A stretch of 64,000 nt of DNA. Source: Oxyruncus cristatus (lineage: Eukaryota > Chordata > Aves > Passeriformes > Cotingidae). The stretch is from assembly GCA_013399855.1 (NCBI GenBank), contig VXAY01001956.1:1-64000 (forward strand). The letters run 5' to 3'. Position 1 is the stretch's first letter. Every line of letters begins with the position of its first letter. The notes under the pieces were generated by a model, which worked only from the letters and a program-made list of their open reading frames with translations, made no database searches and was not told where the DNA came from. Below, piece after piece: positions 26,276-43,113 of the stretch. The translations under genes were made by a program, and so were the position numbers.

Positions 26276-28597
26276 TTCACACTAAGTAGCTATCACAGTC
26301 CTTCCCCCAAAAAGATAATGACTAAAAGACCAGATTTCTATATTTTTCAGGTATCCTTTATAGACCCACTACATTCTTTGTTTTGCTACATGATGTACCA
26401 GAAGGTGCTGAAGAGGGTAAATCACTATTTCAAAGCAACATTCCTCAAAATCCATTAACACAAAAATAAATTAATGATTTGTTCGTCTAATACTACAGCA
26501 TCTTTCATCTCATCGTTTGGTTCAAACAGCATCCAATGTTTGCTCTGCTCTTTTACCAGTCTTTTAAGAATCTAGTTCAAACATATGTTGAGAAAAATAG
26601 TTTGGAGTTTTTTCCATGCTTTTTATCTGTTTTCCGAACAAAATCTCAGGATTTACTTTAATTGTTTCGCTTTACACTTGCAGCCCTAATTAGCAAACTA
26701 AGCTATTTTAGTAAGGAAACAGTAATTAATATCTGTAGTGCATAAGGTTCCAGAGGCCCTCCTAAAAAGAAATCACAGTTTCACTTTCTATATGTTATCG
26801 TAAAGCTACTGGGAGAGGCTGCCATCCTTGCTAAGGAGTCCACAGCCCTCACTGGCAGGAAAGAGCAGGACTGCAGAATGAGAACAGCATGAGACGGATA
26901 GAAGATTGTCTGCTAGCTCCTATTCTGAGTGCATTCCACTAAGAGTGAAATGCATGCGAAAATATTTATAATGTATTTTTACTGGACAACCCCCTGCCTG
27001 CAGTAGCAGCATGCATTACTCCAACAACAGCTGTGGCACTGTGCAATGCAGAAGGGCTTAAGAGACCTTGCTGCCATCCCTAACTGACCTCTGACTATCA
27101 ACAGTTTACAGAATACTCCTTGAAAAAGTATGTACCGTACTCCACAAGTCACAGCAGTACAAAACCCCGACAGGAGTAACCTCCTGCAAGGCTTTACTAG
27201 TCCTTTAGAAATCTCAAGAAAAACGAATCTCAAAGTGTTCTATTTCAGGGAACCTATTAAAACCATATTAAGATAAAGTTACGGACAGGATCCTTATGGT
27301 AGAAAATACCCACCTCTCCCCCACCCTCAAGATGACAGGCTTCTTTAAATCCCAGCAATGCCCTGGCTTTGGTGTTTCAGAACACAAATTTTAACTTGAT
27401 GGCTCGCTTACTAATCTATGTTAAATAAAATAAAAGCTAAAGCTCAGGAAAAAAAAAAAATCTCAACTTTGTGAAGAAGCTAGTATTTTCCATTTTTTCA
27501 TTTTTGTTTGATAATCATTATATTTTGTTGAATAACCATGTATTTCCTAATATAGCTGCAAGGGGTTTCACAATAGCATTCATTCATTTGAAAAAAGGAG
27601 AGAGTCAAAGCTCTTCTGTCTTACATCACTTTCAATGACTGCTTTAGAGTGAAATGGCAATCATGAGACCTCCAGCCTACACGAGGAGGAAGTGGTTTTG
27701 CAGTCTTGCCAGATAAAAGAGTGACATCACATTATCTTCGTCAATGCTGATTCCAGCTCTTCGATAATCAGGCAAACATGGAAAGTGCTGTTCTCGTATC
27801 ACATGGTCAGGCATCACTTTCCATTCATTAGTAGAGCTAGCACTGCTTGCCTCAGCAGAAGCCCTGCCTTCTCTCCTGTAGGAAACTTGCAAAAGCTAAG
27901 AAAATGTCTCAGTAAGAGCAAGCATCTCTACTCCCTGGCTGATCTATTCCAAAGCCACTTGCCATTTGTTTATGTCACAAATCAGAGAAAACTGAAACCC
28001 TATCTTGGACAGAAGCGACTGTTATGTGCCATCACTTTCAAAAAGTTTTTCAATTTCTGTGTGTAAAGGTGAAACACTCAGAGGGCTGCAGGTTTTCAAA
28101 TTGCTTATGGAATATGAAGTTAAACCATGACAGGAAATGATATTGTGTCCCCTTTCTAAAAATTCACTAGCACAAACTGCAAATTATGGATATGGTCCCA
28201 ACCAAGAATTCAAGCACTGCACCATGGATTTTTTGATGACTTGGTTTTTTTTTTCAGCAGAATGCCAGCTTTTACTGGCAGTAAAAGTTTCAGCTTTTAC
28301 TTTGCTATAGGGGTTCTGCACTGAAACTTTACTGAAATAGAAGATAGCTTGCATTCATAGCAGACACTTCAGAGAGCTTTCCAAGGTTATAACTCTATTG
28401 TTTCTGTTAACAGAAATTTGGGGTTAACCTGCAACCTTTTTGAAGTGAAGAGGCAGGAATGTCATTCTATAGACACCTATATAGCATATTACACAGAACA
28501 GCTGATACATGCTTCTGATCTGCCTGGAGAGGAAATTATCTGACTGTCACATATGGTTTCACAATTACATTCATTACTGTCCCTTAGCTGAGATTTA
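26276..28597. other. Unannotated AT-rich stretch
   Basis: No gene or repeat family was recognised. A cluster of homeodomain-type TAAT cores lies at 26658-26730. An A-rich run (12 A) lies near 27450. Open frames are under 100 codons. Confidence 0.5.
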
Positions 28598-29011
28598 ATG
28601 CTTCTTTTCCATATAGGACACTGCATAGAGATGCATTTATTAAACACTTTTCAATTAATTTTTGACATTACTCCAAAACCCATGCAAGATCTTTCAGAGA
28701 AGAACAGATGTGGTCCGTGTCCCAGGGATACTCTGTGGTCCAAGGCATCCCCATCTCAGAGCTCTTACATCTCTCATACAAGTAAATGTTCCACAACAGA
28801 AACACTGGGAGCACTAGCAGCACACATGCAAGCACAAGGCTTTCTACAGAAGCCCAAGGTATTCATCCAGAACACAGCACCAGATAGCAGCCAAGGTGAT
28901 GAGGCAACAGGTTTCTCTTTTCAGCTCCCTTGTGGACTTTTCCTTTATTCATTTCTACTCTTTGAGCTGGAAGGTTGGAAACGGAATTCCTCACTGGGCA
29001 TCTGGACTTAG
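28598..29011 (+). other. 137-codon open frame, not supported as a gene
   Basis: This is the longest open frame outside the microsatellite. Its product would have no signal peptide or domain that I recognise, with only one moderately hydrophobic patch near residues 105-120. No promoter, splice site or poly(A) signal pattern makes it a credible gene. One or two frames of this length are expected by chance in 64 kb, so it is listed only for checking. Confidence 0.15.
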
Positions 29012-29679
29012 AGAAGGGGACAGGCATGGAGATAGCAAAGGGAAAGTCTTCAGCTGAGACTGGGCCTTGAGAGAGCATTAGGCTATGATGCCATTCCATC
29101 AACTCAGAACTAAGGACTCACATTTTCTGCAGATTTATACTTGTCTGATTTTATACTTGGAATCCAGTTAAGCAAGAGATTCAGATGAAGCTTTTCTCAT
29201 GGTTGAGACTTTTATAACATTCCTCTCTTTGACTTTCTGGTGTCCAGCAGGAAACCAGCTCACCAAAGTCAGCCTCTTGACAAAGTCAGAAGTAAGCTTT
29301 TTCTGTCATATTCAGCTTCATGATTTCTGTAGGGAACACCTCTCTTTAGAACCTCAGTCTTTTGGTTATCTGAGAATCTATTCAAGAAGGAAAGGGGATG
29401 GAGAAAGGGGGAAAGCACCCTGTATGACTGCACAACCAGAATTCCTTTAAAAAAAACAAACTAAAGCACCAGTAAAGTAGAAATCCTGCAGGAATTAATA
29501 TAATTAACATGCCTCCAAGTGAGCACAGAACACACCCCCAAATCTATAAATGCAGCAGCACCACAGGTTGCAGTGCTGTGCAACTAACACCTAGCCAGAA
29601 CATGACTCCCAGCTATGAACCAGTGGCTGTGGGACAAATAAGAAACAGCAGGACTCCAGAATGGTTAATTTTCTCAATC

Positions 29680-29734
29680 TCACAGGTTTCACACCTGTGA
29701 AAGTGTGACCAAGTGTGGTGACCAAGTGACCAAG
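29680..29734. repeat. 8-bp hairpin plus three copies of a 9-bp unit
   Basis: TCACAGGT at 29680-29687 and ACCTGTGA at 29693-29700 form a perfect stem around a 5-base loop. Next to it, GTGACCAAG occurs at 29705, 29718 and 29726. The stem includes CACCTG/CAGGTG E-boxes and a TCACACCT sequence matching the T-box half-site. Structure is seen directly; a regulatory role is inference. Confidence 0.75.
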
Positions 29735-30120
29735 ACATTTACTACACACAGCGAAAAGCTCCGGTGGGAAGGAAGGACTTGTGGGAGACACTGCATGATT
29801 AATCAGAAGTGGAAACTGCTCCCCCAAGGTCTCAGTTGTATTCTGTTACGGGCTGAGGCTGGAAGCAGTCATATCTCAGGCCAACTCACACAATGCCATC
29901 TCAGCAGCAGCTCCTGTTCTGCCTCCTCCTGCAACAGCCCTCTCATGTGAGCACATCCCATGCCAGCACTAGGTTGCTGTTGGCCTGATGGAAGCTCACC
30001 ATGCTCCCTCATGGAAATTGTTCTAAAAACACCCGCAATTGCTCACCCGTGCAGGGGGTCCAGGCCTGAAATATTTCCACTTTGTATCAAAAGTTTCCTT
30101 GATTTCTAAATGACTCATTA
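29735..30120. other. Unannotated stretch
   Basis: No gene or recognised repeat was seen. The stretch is moderately GC-rich near 29880-30060, with short open frames only. Confidence 0.5.
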
Positions 30121-30144
30121 AAAAAAANAACAACTAAAACAACA

Positions 30145-30178
<34 letters not shown>

Positions 30179-30189
30179 AAGAAAAAAAG
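30121..30189 (+). repeat. Poly(A) tract with one ambiguous base
   Basis: An A-rich stretch contains an uninterrupted run of 30 A at 30147-30176, preceded by AACAATAAAA. The only N in the window is at 30128. This could be the tail of a plus-strand retrocopy, but nothing upstream was recognised as a source. The N probably marks uncertain base calling in the homopolymer. Confidence 0.85.
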
Positions 30190-33100
30190 TGTTTGATATT
30201 ACTTTTAAAATGGAAGGATTAAAAACTCAGCTAATCTGAACACAATTTACCCTCACTGTTTAATCTCTGGGAACTCTGGGTAAGCTTAGAGGTGAAAGAC
30301 AGCAAATCTTATCAGAGTAGAAGCAAGTTGTTCCCTGAAGTAAACTAAGTTCCCCTTTTCATTCGCACAGCTACGTCATAGGTGGTAGAGGAGGAAATCT
30401 CCCGAGCCTGTCAGACCCAAAAGTGGTATCACACGACAACGCCCACAAGGTTAAATAAGCACCATTCTGATAAACCCCAGTCAAACAAAGGAAAGAATTA
30501 CAGCTCCCTTTCTAAACTGGAAGTCCCAATCAAGATTATAATCCCCAGACACCATGCCCCAAAAATAAAAATTAAAAAAAAAGAAAAGGAAAAAAATACA
30601 CAAGTGTACATTGAAAAAAAAAGTCAACCAAGGAAGTTTGTCATCAGTATTATTATGCACACACTCTTACAGTTCACCTGAACTGAAGCACTCTACAAAT
30701 GAGTGCATCTCCCCAGGAGTTTTCATTATAAGAACGGAATTTCTTAGCTCTCAGGAGGCAACAAACAGTAAATCGTTTAGATCATGAAACCTGGATAGCA
30801 AGCAGCAAGTTCAGAGTGCATCTTGTAGCAGAAATTCACTTCCTCAAAATAGTGGCATTTGCACTGCATTTATAAAAATCCATTTTAGCCACTTCTCTTA
30901 ATCTAGAATCTTGAGTTCATGATAGATGAAATTGTTCTGACCACAGACATTTCCTAACTAAAAAGGAATCAGGAAGCGATGCCAGCTTCTTCTGTCATTC
31001 AAAGGTTTTGGTTAATACATGTCATTTCAGGTCTATTTGAAAAAATTCACTTGTAATCACAGGATGTTTACTTATTGCTTTTGTTAATGTTCTTCACTTA
31101 GAATCTAAAGGTCTAACAGGAGAACTAGGCCATTGAGCTACACAGCATGCACACTGTTGTCATAAGAAGATTCTTTTATGGAAAACTTATATTCAGTACA
31201 ACATTCAGGTTTAGTATCGGTCGGGGAAAGACTGGGCTGTGGACCTTAGGAGAGGTGATAAGAACATGCATTTACATTAACTAGTTTTGCACAGCCTAGG
31301 TCTGAATGTAACTTATCGTGTAGGAGAATGGTCCAGAGATTATGCCCTGTGCCAGCACACTGTGGGCAGCTCAGATGTCAGGTGTGCAGTCTTTCTGATC
31401 CGACAGATGAAAAGTGTGTCATCCCTATCTGGTGTCTCCTAAAATCCCAATATCTAGAGGACATGTAAGTTGTGAGATAGCTTTACTTATGCATTAAGAA
31501 AAAAAAATAAAATAAAATAAAAATATCTCCGGGGGAAAGCCAATCTTATTTATTTAAGACTATGTGAGTGTTACTCCACATAGGCACCTTTTGGATTAGG
31601 TATAGTACACAATGGCAAATGGTTTCTTGAGGGAGGCTTTTCTTTATACTGATCTCCTTGTCCCTGACTCTGCCAGTGTCAGAGCCTCTCAGACTCTACA
31701 GCTGGCATATCAAAGAGAAATGAACCCACCTAGCCAGACCCCACCTGAGGCAAAGGCAGAGAATTTGGTTGTCTGTGAGGGCAACCAAGCACTCATCCAG
31801 GATGATGAGGCATTCTGGACAACCCGGTTTTCCAGAGAAACATTTAGGATAGAGTTAAAAACAAAACAGTAAAAATCTGGTCTACTGTGCCCAAAAACAA
31901 AAACAAAAAAACCCTCATGGTCAGAGTCCATGCTCCATGGGAAGCAATAAGGAAAAAGCTCCAGTCCACAGGAAGTCAACCAGGCCTAGCCCAACAGCTT
32001 TCTCTATAAAAGATGGGTACCAACTGTATGAGCCAAGCATACCATCTGCACAGATAGTTTCCACCTCTCACCTTCATAGCCTGTTACTGTTGCAAGAAGA
32101 AATAATTTTTTTACGATGCAGTGACAAGAATAAGTCGATCTTTGAGTTGGTTCAATTCATCCTTGAACCTTTTCCTCCTTGAAGATTAGTATGTAGGCTT
32201 ACACTATGAGACAAAAAAGTAGAGCCTCATATTGGCTATATTTGATTGGGAGTAAGGTCAGAGCTTGCCTTTGGCTTCCAAAACCAGAAAGCTCTGTCAA
32301 CAAAGACTAATATGAGACACTGTTAAGCACGGAAAATAAATCAAAGCATTCTAGTCAACAGACTATCCTCTGTCCAAGTGGGAGAGATGACACAGTAAGA
32401 TGTTATGATTTGTCACTGCCTACTTATAACCTTTACTGCATGATTTCTCTTCTAACGTGCTATGCACTCCCTACCCTCCTCTCAGCAAAAGACAGATGCA
32501 ATGCTGCACTGCTCAGCAACCTCTGTCTTTCTTCCCAATAAGTACCTGCTGCTGAGGAAACACCACTACAAACACAGTTCCAAATTTCATGAGAATAAGG
32601 TTTCTCACAAAGATTTTTAGCACTTCACTGCTTCAGTGAATCAGCAATACTCTAAAAAAAGTATTTCTTGTGGCAGGGCAATATTTTCACTAATGGCCAA
32701 AACCAGAAGGTAGACAGATGACCAGAAATTAAGGAAAAAGGATTAAAGAGCTGAACCTTCAGAAAGTTTGCTTTTCCAGCGAGAAATGAAGGCTTTTACC
32801 AGATCTTTCATCTGTGGTCAACAAGTAGAAAATTCTCATAAAACCTCCCTCATAAAATTCTCTTAGCTCACTGTTCTGCCACAAAAAGACATGTGCCCCT
32901 AAATTTTACCTGGCAGAAGACATATTATTGCTCTGACAACAGAAGTGATAAACAAGATTCTGCCACCGTAAGTATCCATCAGGATCACATAGCTGGAAGA
33001 AAACAAAACATAGCTAAGAAGAGTAAACTGAGCTTAACTAGAGCTCTGTGTTTTTAATCACAAACATAGTTAGCAACTGGACCAGGTTTAATCCCGTCCT

Positions 33101-36100
33101 GTTTTTGTATTTGGGTAGCAATGTCACTTGCTCTTAATATTGGAGTTACATGCAGAGGCAGGTAGCACACTACAGTAGGACTTTTCTTCTTCCATATTCC
33201 AGAAGAGGAATCTCAGCACACACCAAGTTTATCATTTGCACAGGACTGGGAAATTGAATGGAGAAAGGTCACTTTTTGACATGCTGACTTCTGCTCACAG
33301 TAACATCAAGACAGCAACCCTACAGCAGAGGCAATAGGTTAGCAGTTTGCGGTGACTTTCCTTCAGGCACTGGAATAACTTTCTTGCTGGGTTGAAAATA
33401 TTCCCATTAAAAAAGCAAAAGGAAACCTGTGAGTCGTAATAGGAGGAGAAATATAAAAACACTTGCACATTGAGAACTATTTATTAAAAAATAAAGATCA
33501 AAGTTGCCAGCTAGAGTCAACTGCTTTCCAAAATAATCTTCGTAGCTGCCAGGGAAACCACAGTAACCAATGGCCAAAGGCTCATCTCTCCTGCATGACA
33601 TGGAAGTCCACAAACACAGGTGGGGGGAAGAGGGTGTAAATGAAAGGAAGCCCCTCTATACCAGCAGGATTTTCACACCAGGCTGCTGCCTGCTTCCTTA
33701 TAAATCAGAAAGTCTATTGGGAGTTGGAAATTGATAGCTGCTATCAAAGGTAGAGTGCATCTCTTTTGTGCGGTCCAGGTCCTTGATATGCAAGGTGATC
33801 CTACACTGAAAATTGATACAGGAAGTGCTACTACTTACAGCAAGACAAACTCCATCCTTGGTTCTACATTTTCGAGAGGGAAATGTAGACAATGCTAAAC
33901 AGTCTATCCATCCATTAATTACACATACAACAAATTATGAAAGACTGTAGGACTATATATTTGACCAAACAAGCTGTAATGGGACTAGAGGACACAAAAG
34001 TAACATTTGAAAATGACCATGGATGTTTGCCAGTCCTGCTCCTTTGGCCAAAACGAAGAGCTGAATATGATCATGTTTGGTGCCCAGAGTTCACAGCTGG
34101 AAAAAAAATTCCTACTTTTCTGGGAGAGACTGCAAAGAAAATGCAGCACTTGGATACGTGACCTGGATGCAATCTTCCTGTTGCACAGAGTTCAATGTCT
34201 TTCCTACCCAGAATTCAGCAGGCTGGAGAAGGAAGAGGAGGGAAGCAAAAAATGAGAGTTACCAGCTCCTCTGGAGCACCACCCAACTTCTTAGAAGTAT
34301 CATTTCCATTTGCCCTGCAGGCCAGCCTTGTTCTCGGGTGCAAGAAGACCTGATTCTGAGCTGAGCAATGTTCTACCTTGCACAGAGAACAGCCAGCAGG
34401 GAAAAAAAGCACAGACTCTCCACCGCTCCACAGGCCACAAAAAAGTATCTTCAGTGATTTCTAATTCCTTAAATGTGAACCTCCATCACTGAAGACACTC
34501 ACAGACAGAGCAAAATAGGATTCATGATAGAAGAGAGTCACTGATATTTGCATGGGTATGGAAGAGAAAGAGAGGGTGATGGAAGAGGAGTGACAAGAAT
34601 CAGGCTGAGCTCTGTGTTTGTATTATGTTCCATTATCTTCAGGGTTTAATGTTCCTAGACTGTTTATTCAGTTCAGGTTCCTTCCATAGCTGAGGCTTTT
34701 TAAATTTTCAGTGACAGAAGTCACTAGATCTTTTTAATGCCACATAAGCTCAAGTGCTGATCAGTTCCTTTCCTTCTTGTGTATTTTGGGAGGTCATACC
34801 AGATACACCAAAATGGGGTCATTATGCCATATGCTTATTTACTATGTGTATGTTAGGCCTTTTGTGTGCTATTTTTCACTTGTTATCCATCATTATATGT
34901 ATTGATCTTCAAGTACCATATGGAGCAGTAGGATGGGGTATATATAGGGAGTCAACAGATGGTAAGACTGTGTGTGATTAATATGTTCTCATAACTTTTT
35001 ATTGTTTCTTTTTCTTACATGTTCTACTTTCAAAGTGTCATTACTTCTGTCATCCCTGTTCTCATTTCTTTATTCCTGTATACTATTAAACAAAGAAAAA
35101 AAAGTTTAATGTCTGGTTTTGAAATTTGTCTTTTTAGTGTACCAGGAGCTACTTTTATTGAGGTGATTCATAGGTTTTTCAGGCCAAAAGGGCCCATGTG
35201 TTTGGATCTCTTTGTATGACACCAGACACAGAACTTCACCTTGCAGCTTCTTGAGTAAAAGGAGTGTTGCTCCCAGTTGCTGCATGAACACCATCAATAT
35301 TTCATCGTCTGTATTTCACATGGCAGTCATTCTGCAAAATGATAAAAAATCCTTTAGAAGATTAAACTATAATTCATGCTATTAAATTGCAACTTAAATG
35401 CAGACAGAAGGACATACACTCAGTTAGAACCAGTTTACCATCCCCTGGAGGCACTGCAGAAACCTAGCTGAGATGTCCACATGTGCACTGGGAGACATGA
35501 CAGAGAAGCAACTGTGCACATGCTCTGACCTGACCCTACATATCACACACACCTCCCAGACAGTAAACAGTTTCACCCTGTTTCATTTTAACTGTCCTTA
35601 TTCAGTAGTACAATGGTTTCACTTTCCAGCTGTGGCACAGAAAGCACAAGCATGTTTCCCCAATGAATTAATAGTTTCCAAGAGGTCTTTTACATCTCCC
35701 TTATCTCAATGGGTGGGCATATTATCAGAGGTCTCAGTTTAGCTGTATTGCCTTTCCTGCCAGGCATATTACTTCCATTATATGGAAGGTGTGTGTCCAA
35801 CACTCGCTAAAATGACTTAGAGCTACTGGTCCTCATGTCTATTGATTTTTATTGCCAGGTTAAAATGTTGCTTGAACTGTCTCCTCTCATTTTAAGACTC
35901 ATGCATTCTGAAAACAAGGATAACTCTTTATCAAATTCTTTAGGGAAACGCTTTTTGTCTTACAGCAGCATGATCAGTTCAGGAAGTCTGCGTGGCAATG
36001 AGTGCAAGCAAAATCTTTCATCTTTATCTGTAAGTATATACAAAGCTTTGTGTCTTTGTTTACCATTTATTTCATTATTAGATGAAATGTAAACTGTGAC

Positions 36101-39100
36101 TTTCAGACACTGCTGCTGCAGATGAGACTACAGTGAAAGGTCTAAGCACACAATGGGGAGAACAGCATATTTCCAGATTGTATAGGAGAGGTGCTGTAAC
36201 TCGGTGGACCTATGATTTCCCTTAAGTATTATTACTAGAAAGTTTTTATTTTTCAGCTTTCTCTCGATGCACCATACTTGACACAATATTGTTTAATAGC
36301 AAGCCACCCATTAGTTAAAAAAAGGAGTAAGCAGCTTGCAATGACGTACAAGTTGAAGTATATCATCAATAGCCTGTTATTCTCTAATCCAGAAAATTTA
36401 TACCAAAGTCAAGGGGGATTTGAAATATTAATAGTGTAGAATATTGTAAAAGCAAGACTTTTTTTAATGTAAGGTTCTGAGTATTACTATTATTTTGTTA
36501 AGATGATACCATGCCTATTTGTAAACACACAGATCACAGAGAACACTAGTGACCCAAAAGCTGTTTTGAACACTAACGTAGTTTCAAACAGTCACACAGT
36601 ACTGACATCTCAATTACATCCTCTTCAGATCATACAAGGAAGAAACAAATGAGTTTCTTAATTGGCTGTATTACCTGGGCAGGGTGAACACAGACAGCAA
36701 TCTTAGATGACTATCAGTGATTGTTAATATTGTCAATTACTATCAAGAGTTAGGAGGTAACCAGAATTTTGGGAGGGAAGCAATCACCTGAGGCATCAGC
36801 AAGTAGTCATAGATCATTGAATACTGTAGCTTTCATTTTGGAATGAAACTATTAAAACTATGTTATGCTAGTATCGATCATGAACTCTTGAGATCTTTGA
36901 CTGGTGAAGGAAGATATGTGGACACAGGTCCTAGCTAGTTAGATGTTCAGGTGTGACCATATGTGTTGCGCAGAGGCTGATATTACATAGCACTAGTAAG
37001 GTGAAGCTCAAATAATTGGTGAATCAGACTGCCAGGCTTTGAGTGAAAACCAAACACCCACAAGCTGAATGAGAGAAAGTGAAAAAAGAGAACAGAGATA
37101 TGTCATCAGATTTGGCTCTCCCCATCTGTAACAGCCTGATGACAAACAGTTGCTATGTCATCATCTTTCTGCTAGACAAGGCCCTACTAAAATAACAGGT
37201 AAATTTTACAGTAGATTTATAAATACAGAGGACAGTGAGAGAGGAACATGAAATTCGAGTGTATCAGTTACCTATTAGCTGGCTGATTACTGTTCCTTCC
37301 CAACAAATACAAAAAAAATCCACCAAACCAACAAACAAACAAAAATTAAGAATTGAGTGTGATTCAAGCTTTTAAATCCCTTGTTTGATTCAACTGTTTT
37401 AAGAAGAAAATATGCTTATAGAAATCCAGGAGATAGGTTACTGTCTTTGCTGACAAACCAGAAATCTTAACATTTTTGAAGGGAACTTCCTTGGTGAATC
37501 AGAAAAACTTAAGTGAAGAAAGTACTAATATTCAAGATCCCTGAATGCTTTAACTGCTGAGGATTTCCCAGCCAGAGTCTTCTATATGTTTCCAGTCAAA
37601 AAGGATTTGGCAATTGATCCAGATATGTCGTGAATGTCTTTGCACTCCTGGAGGCTGAGGTTATATAAGCACTGCACGTTTATATTGAAGGAGGGGTAGT
37701 TATCTCAGAAGAAGCGGTGAAGAGAAGAGAAAGACTGTATATATGGCATAAATGTGTGTTAATCCTGTGCTGAAAAAATGCTGCAATGATAACAGATGTT
37801 ACAGTTGTTATTTTTCATTAACACAACGTATAGGCAGCAGCAGGATTGTGAGCTAGTATGGCAGTATGCTGGATTAAACTTTCTCAGAAATAAATTGCTT
37901 TTACACAGTTGTTTTTAAAATATTTGAGAATACATGTTTTCCTTGCTTATGTGCTCACTATAAATATTTTCACTGTGAATAATAATGCAGTATCTTTCTG
38001 TTAAATAACATCTGGTTACCTACACAAAAGACCTGAACTCAGTATTTGAATTTTTGTGTCTGGAATTTTAGTCTGTCAGGTATCCTAACATATGCTTCAG
38101 TTGACACATCTCTTTCTTGTGCTGCAGCAAACATCTAAATGGAAGTAGAAAGAGAAACAATGACTGTACATGCTACGTTTATATTCTATATACGCTAAAT
38201 AACTTCGAAGGCAAAATGTGTTCTACTGATCAATGTGCTCCAATTTTAAAGGCTTCTTTACTGTCTATGAATGGTACACTTTATTTTCTGAAACTGCATT
38301 TTCAAGTTTGTTTTCTATAAAGAGCTTTGACTATTCAGCTACATAAGAGCAGGTACTGAAAAAAAACCCATCACTTGAATTTCTCTTAGTTGTTGATTTT
38401 TCTTTTGGAAAAAAAAAAGAAAAAACCAAACATAATCTGCGATTAGAAGACTTCTCTTCTGTGTTGCCCATCAGTTTGATCAGAGAAGACAGTTAGGTAG
38501 GTTAATAGAGTAGGCTAATAGAAAGATGAAAGAAAAAAATGTGGGGTTTTGATGCAGAAACCAAACTTGATTTTGCACCAGCTATGTTGATGAAGAGGTA
38601 CATATACTGCACATTACATGTTAGTGAGACCTCCTGACTGATCTTTAATCAAATCCCAGCTGAGCCCTTCTCTATACTTTTCCATGATCTCTGGCGTTTA
38701 TTACCATGTACTAACCTTCAAACTTGCAAATAGTTTTGGGTTTTGTCACTCCATATATGCCCCGGTTGATTATTCCTCCACATTGGTTAGTCCTTTAAGT
38801 TTCTTGTTGTTCAGTTTTAAATAGCCTTCTCTAAATACTTATTCATAAACCTTTCCAAATACAATTGATTTCTGTCTCATGAATGCTTCATTTTGGCAGT
38901 GAAGCACAAATCTTTCTCATTGCAGACAGTTGACAAGAAAGAATTCCTGTCAATCAGTTCTATGCTCAAGACCAGGTAGGAAATTTCAGCTTCCACTTCA
39001 GTACCATGCACATACTAGAATATAGACTAATATGGTCTTTCCTTAGACAATTGAGAAATTATTGCTTTTAAGTGCTGGACAAAATTGCTGCCTTGCTTAC

Positions 39101-40309
39101 ACTGACGTAACACAAAAACAAAGAAGCCCTCTTAGAGATCACATGGTCCAGACCACGTTGCTTATGATCAGCTTATGACCCATTATCATTTCATGTCCTG
39201 ACTCTGGCTTTCTTCTGAAGAAAGGAATGAGTCTTGTGGTTTCAGCTACAGAGAGGTTTTGGTTTGCAGCTTGTCTTGTCAAGGAAGGTCACCACCCCGC
39301 ACAGAGAGTGTACTTGAAGCCACAGGGTGAGGAGATCCACTTGCTGCCTCTTCAGTCTCACAAGCACTCCTGTCATTTCCTCTTCAGAGAGACCTTGAGC
39401 AGATTCTCTTCACCCTGGGCAGCACTTTTCTCCACTGACTGTGTCCCAGTGTATTTGGAAGCATATGTCCCACTAAGTTTCCTGGGAGTTTTGTAGGAAT
39501 GAAGCACTGCTCACCAACAGTAAGTGGGACAGACACCTATGAAGATGTTAGAATTAACAGGTATGAATTATGACAATGTATATTTGATATGAAACCAAAA
39601 TGGTTGCACAGTATAAGCAGCTTCAAATGAAAATACAAACACTGAACTGCAGAGGTTATCTTGATTACATTTGGAAAGACAGAAGTGTGGTGTCAAACCA
39701 GAAAATTAAAACATTTCCTCCTTTTATTTTAGTTTTGTACTGGCATGAGAACAGAGCCTTGAATTTTCTAGACACTACTAGGAAACACGTTCATAATGAT
39801 ACTCAAATATAGCTATTACCATATTTAAATATTTCCTCACTGTTTATTACTTACACGGTCAGCTATAGCTGTTTCCAATTGAAGATGATTACGACATGCA
39901 GACGAAAAAGCTCAAGGGGAGGAGTGAACAACTTTTGTTCCTAAACAGCTTACCTCTTCAGAAAAGAACAATGTTTACTGAGATAAATGAAGAGAGGGTG
40001 GTTGTTTTAGATCACTATGACTAATGTTAAGAAACAGCTGGTAAGGAATATTAGGTAATCACATACACAGGCTGCACATTGGGAACATTACGCTAACATA
40101 CCTACTATAATTTTATTCCTTTCCCCACGCATTTATTCAAAGCTGCAGCTGTGATACTGGCTTTTGAACATTAGAAACTATCAGAAAAAGCAGCATGAAT
40201 CATCATCTTTTGCTTGTGTTATTTAACTTAGTCACTCAAGAGCAGTTCTTCTAAGAGAACAATAATAGAAGAAAATGATAGTTTCTTTAAGAGTTTTGTG
40301 AAAACTGCC

Positions 40310-40310
<1 letters not shown>
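30190..40310. other. Unannotated stretch, about 10 kb
   Basis: No gene, RNA gene or clear repeat family was recognised. Small simple tracts occur at 30560-30630 (A-rich), 31500-31525 (AAAAT units), 37308-37345 (A/C-rich, CAAA units) and 38400-38425 (A-rich). A lone TATA box (GTTATATAAGC) lies at about 37660. Open frames such as 33937-34364 (three overlapping plus-strand frames) and 34754-35219 have no recognisable motif. The stretch reads as unique non-coding DNA. Confidence 0.45.

Positions 40311-43113
<2,803 letters not shown>

Noticed and set aside
37640..37690. TATA box (GTTATATAAGC) as a core promoter
   Set aside because: No supporting CCAAT, GC box or downstream gene; AT-rich DNA yields such boxes often.
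39120..39180. CR1-tail-like AGATCACATGGTCCAGACC
   Set aside because: Lacks the octamer repeat and the GGAAGGGACC block that make CR1 tails recognisable.
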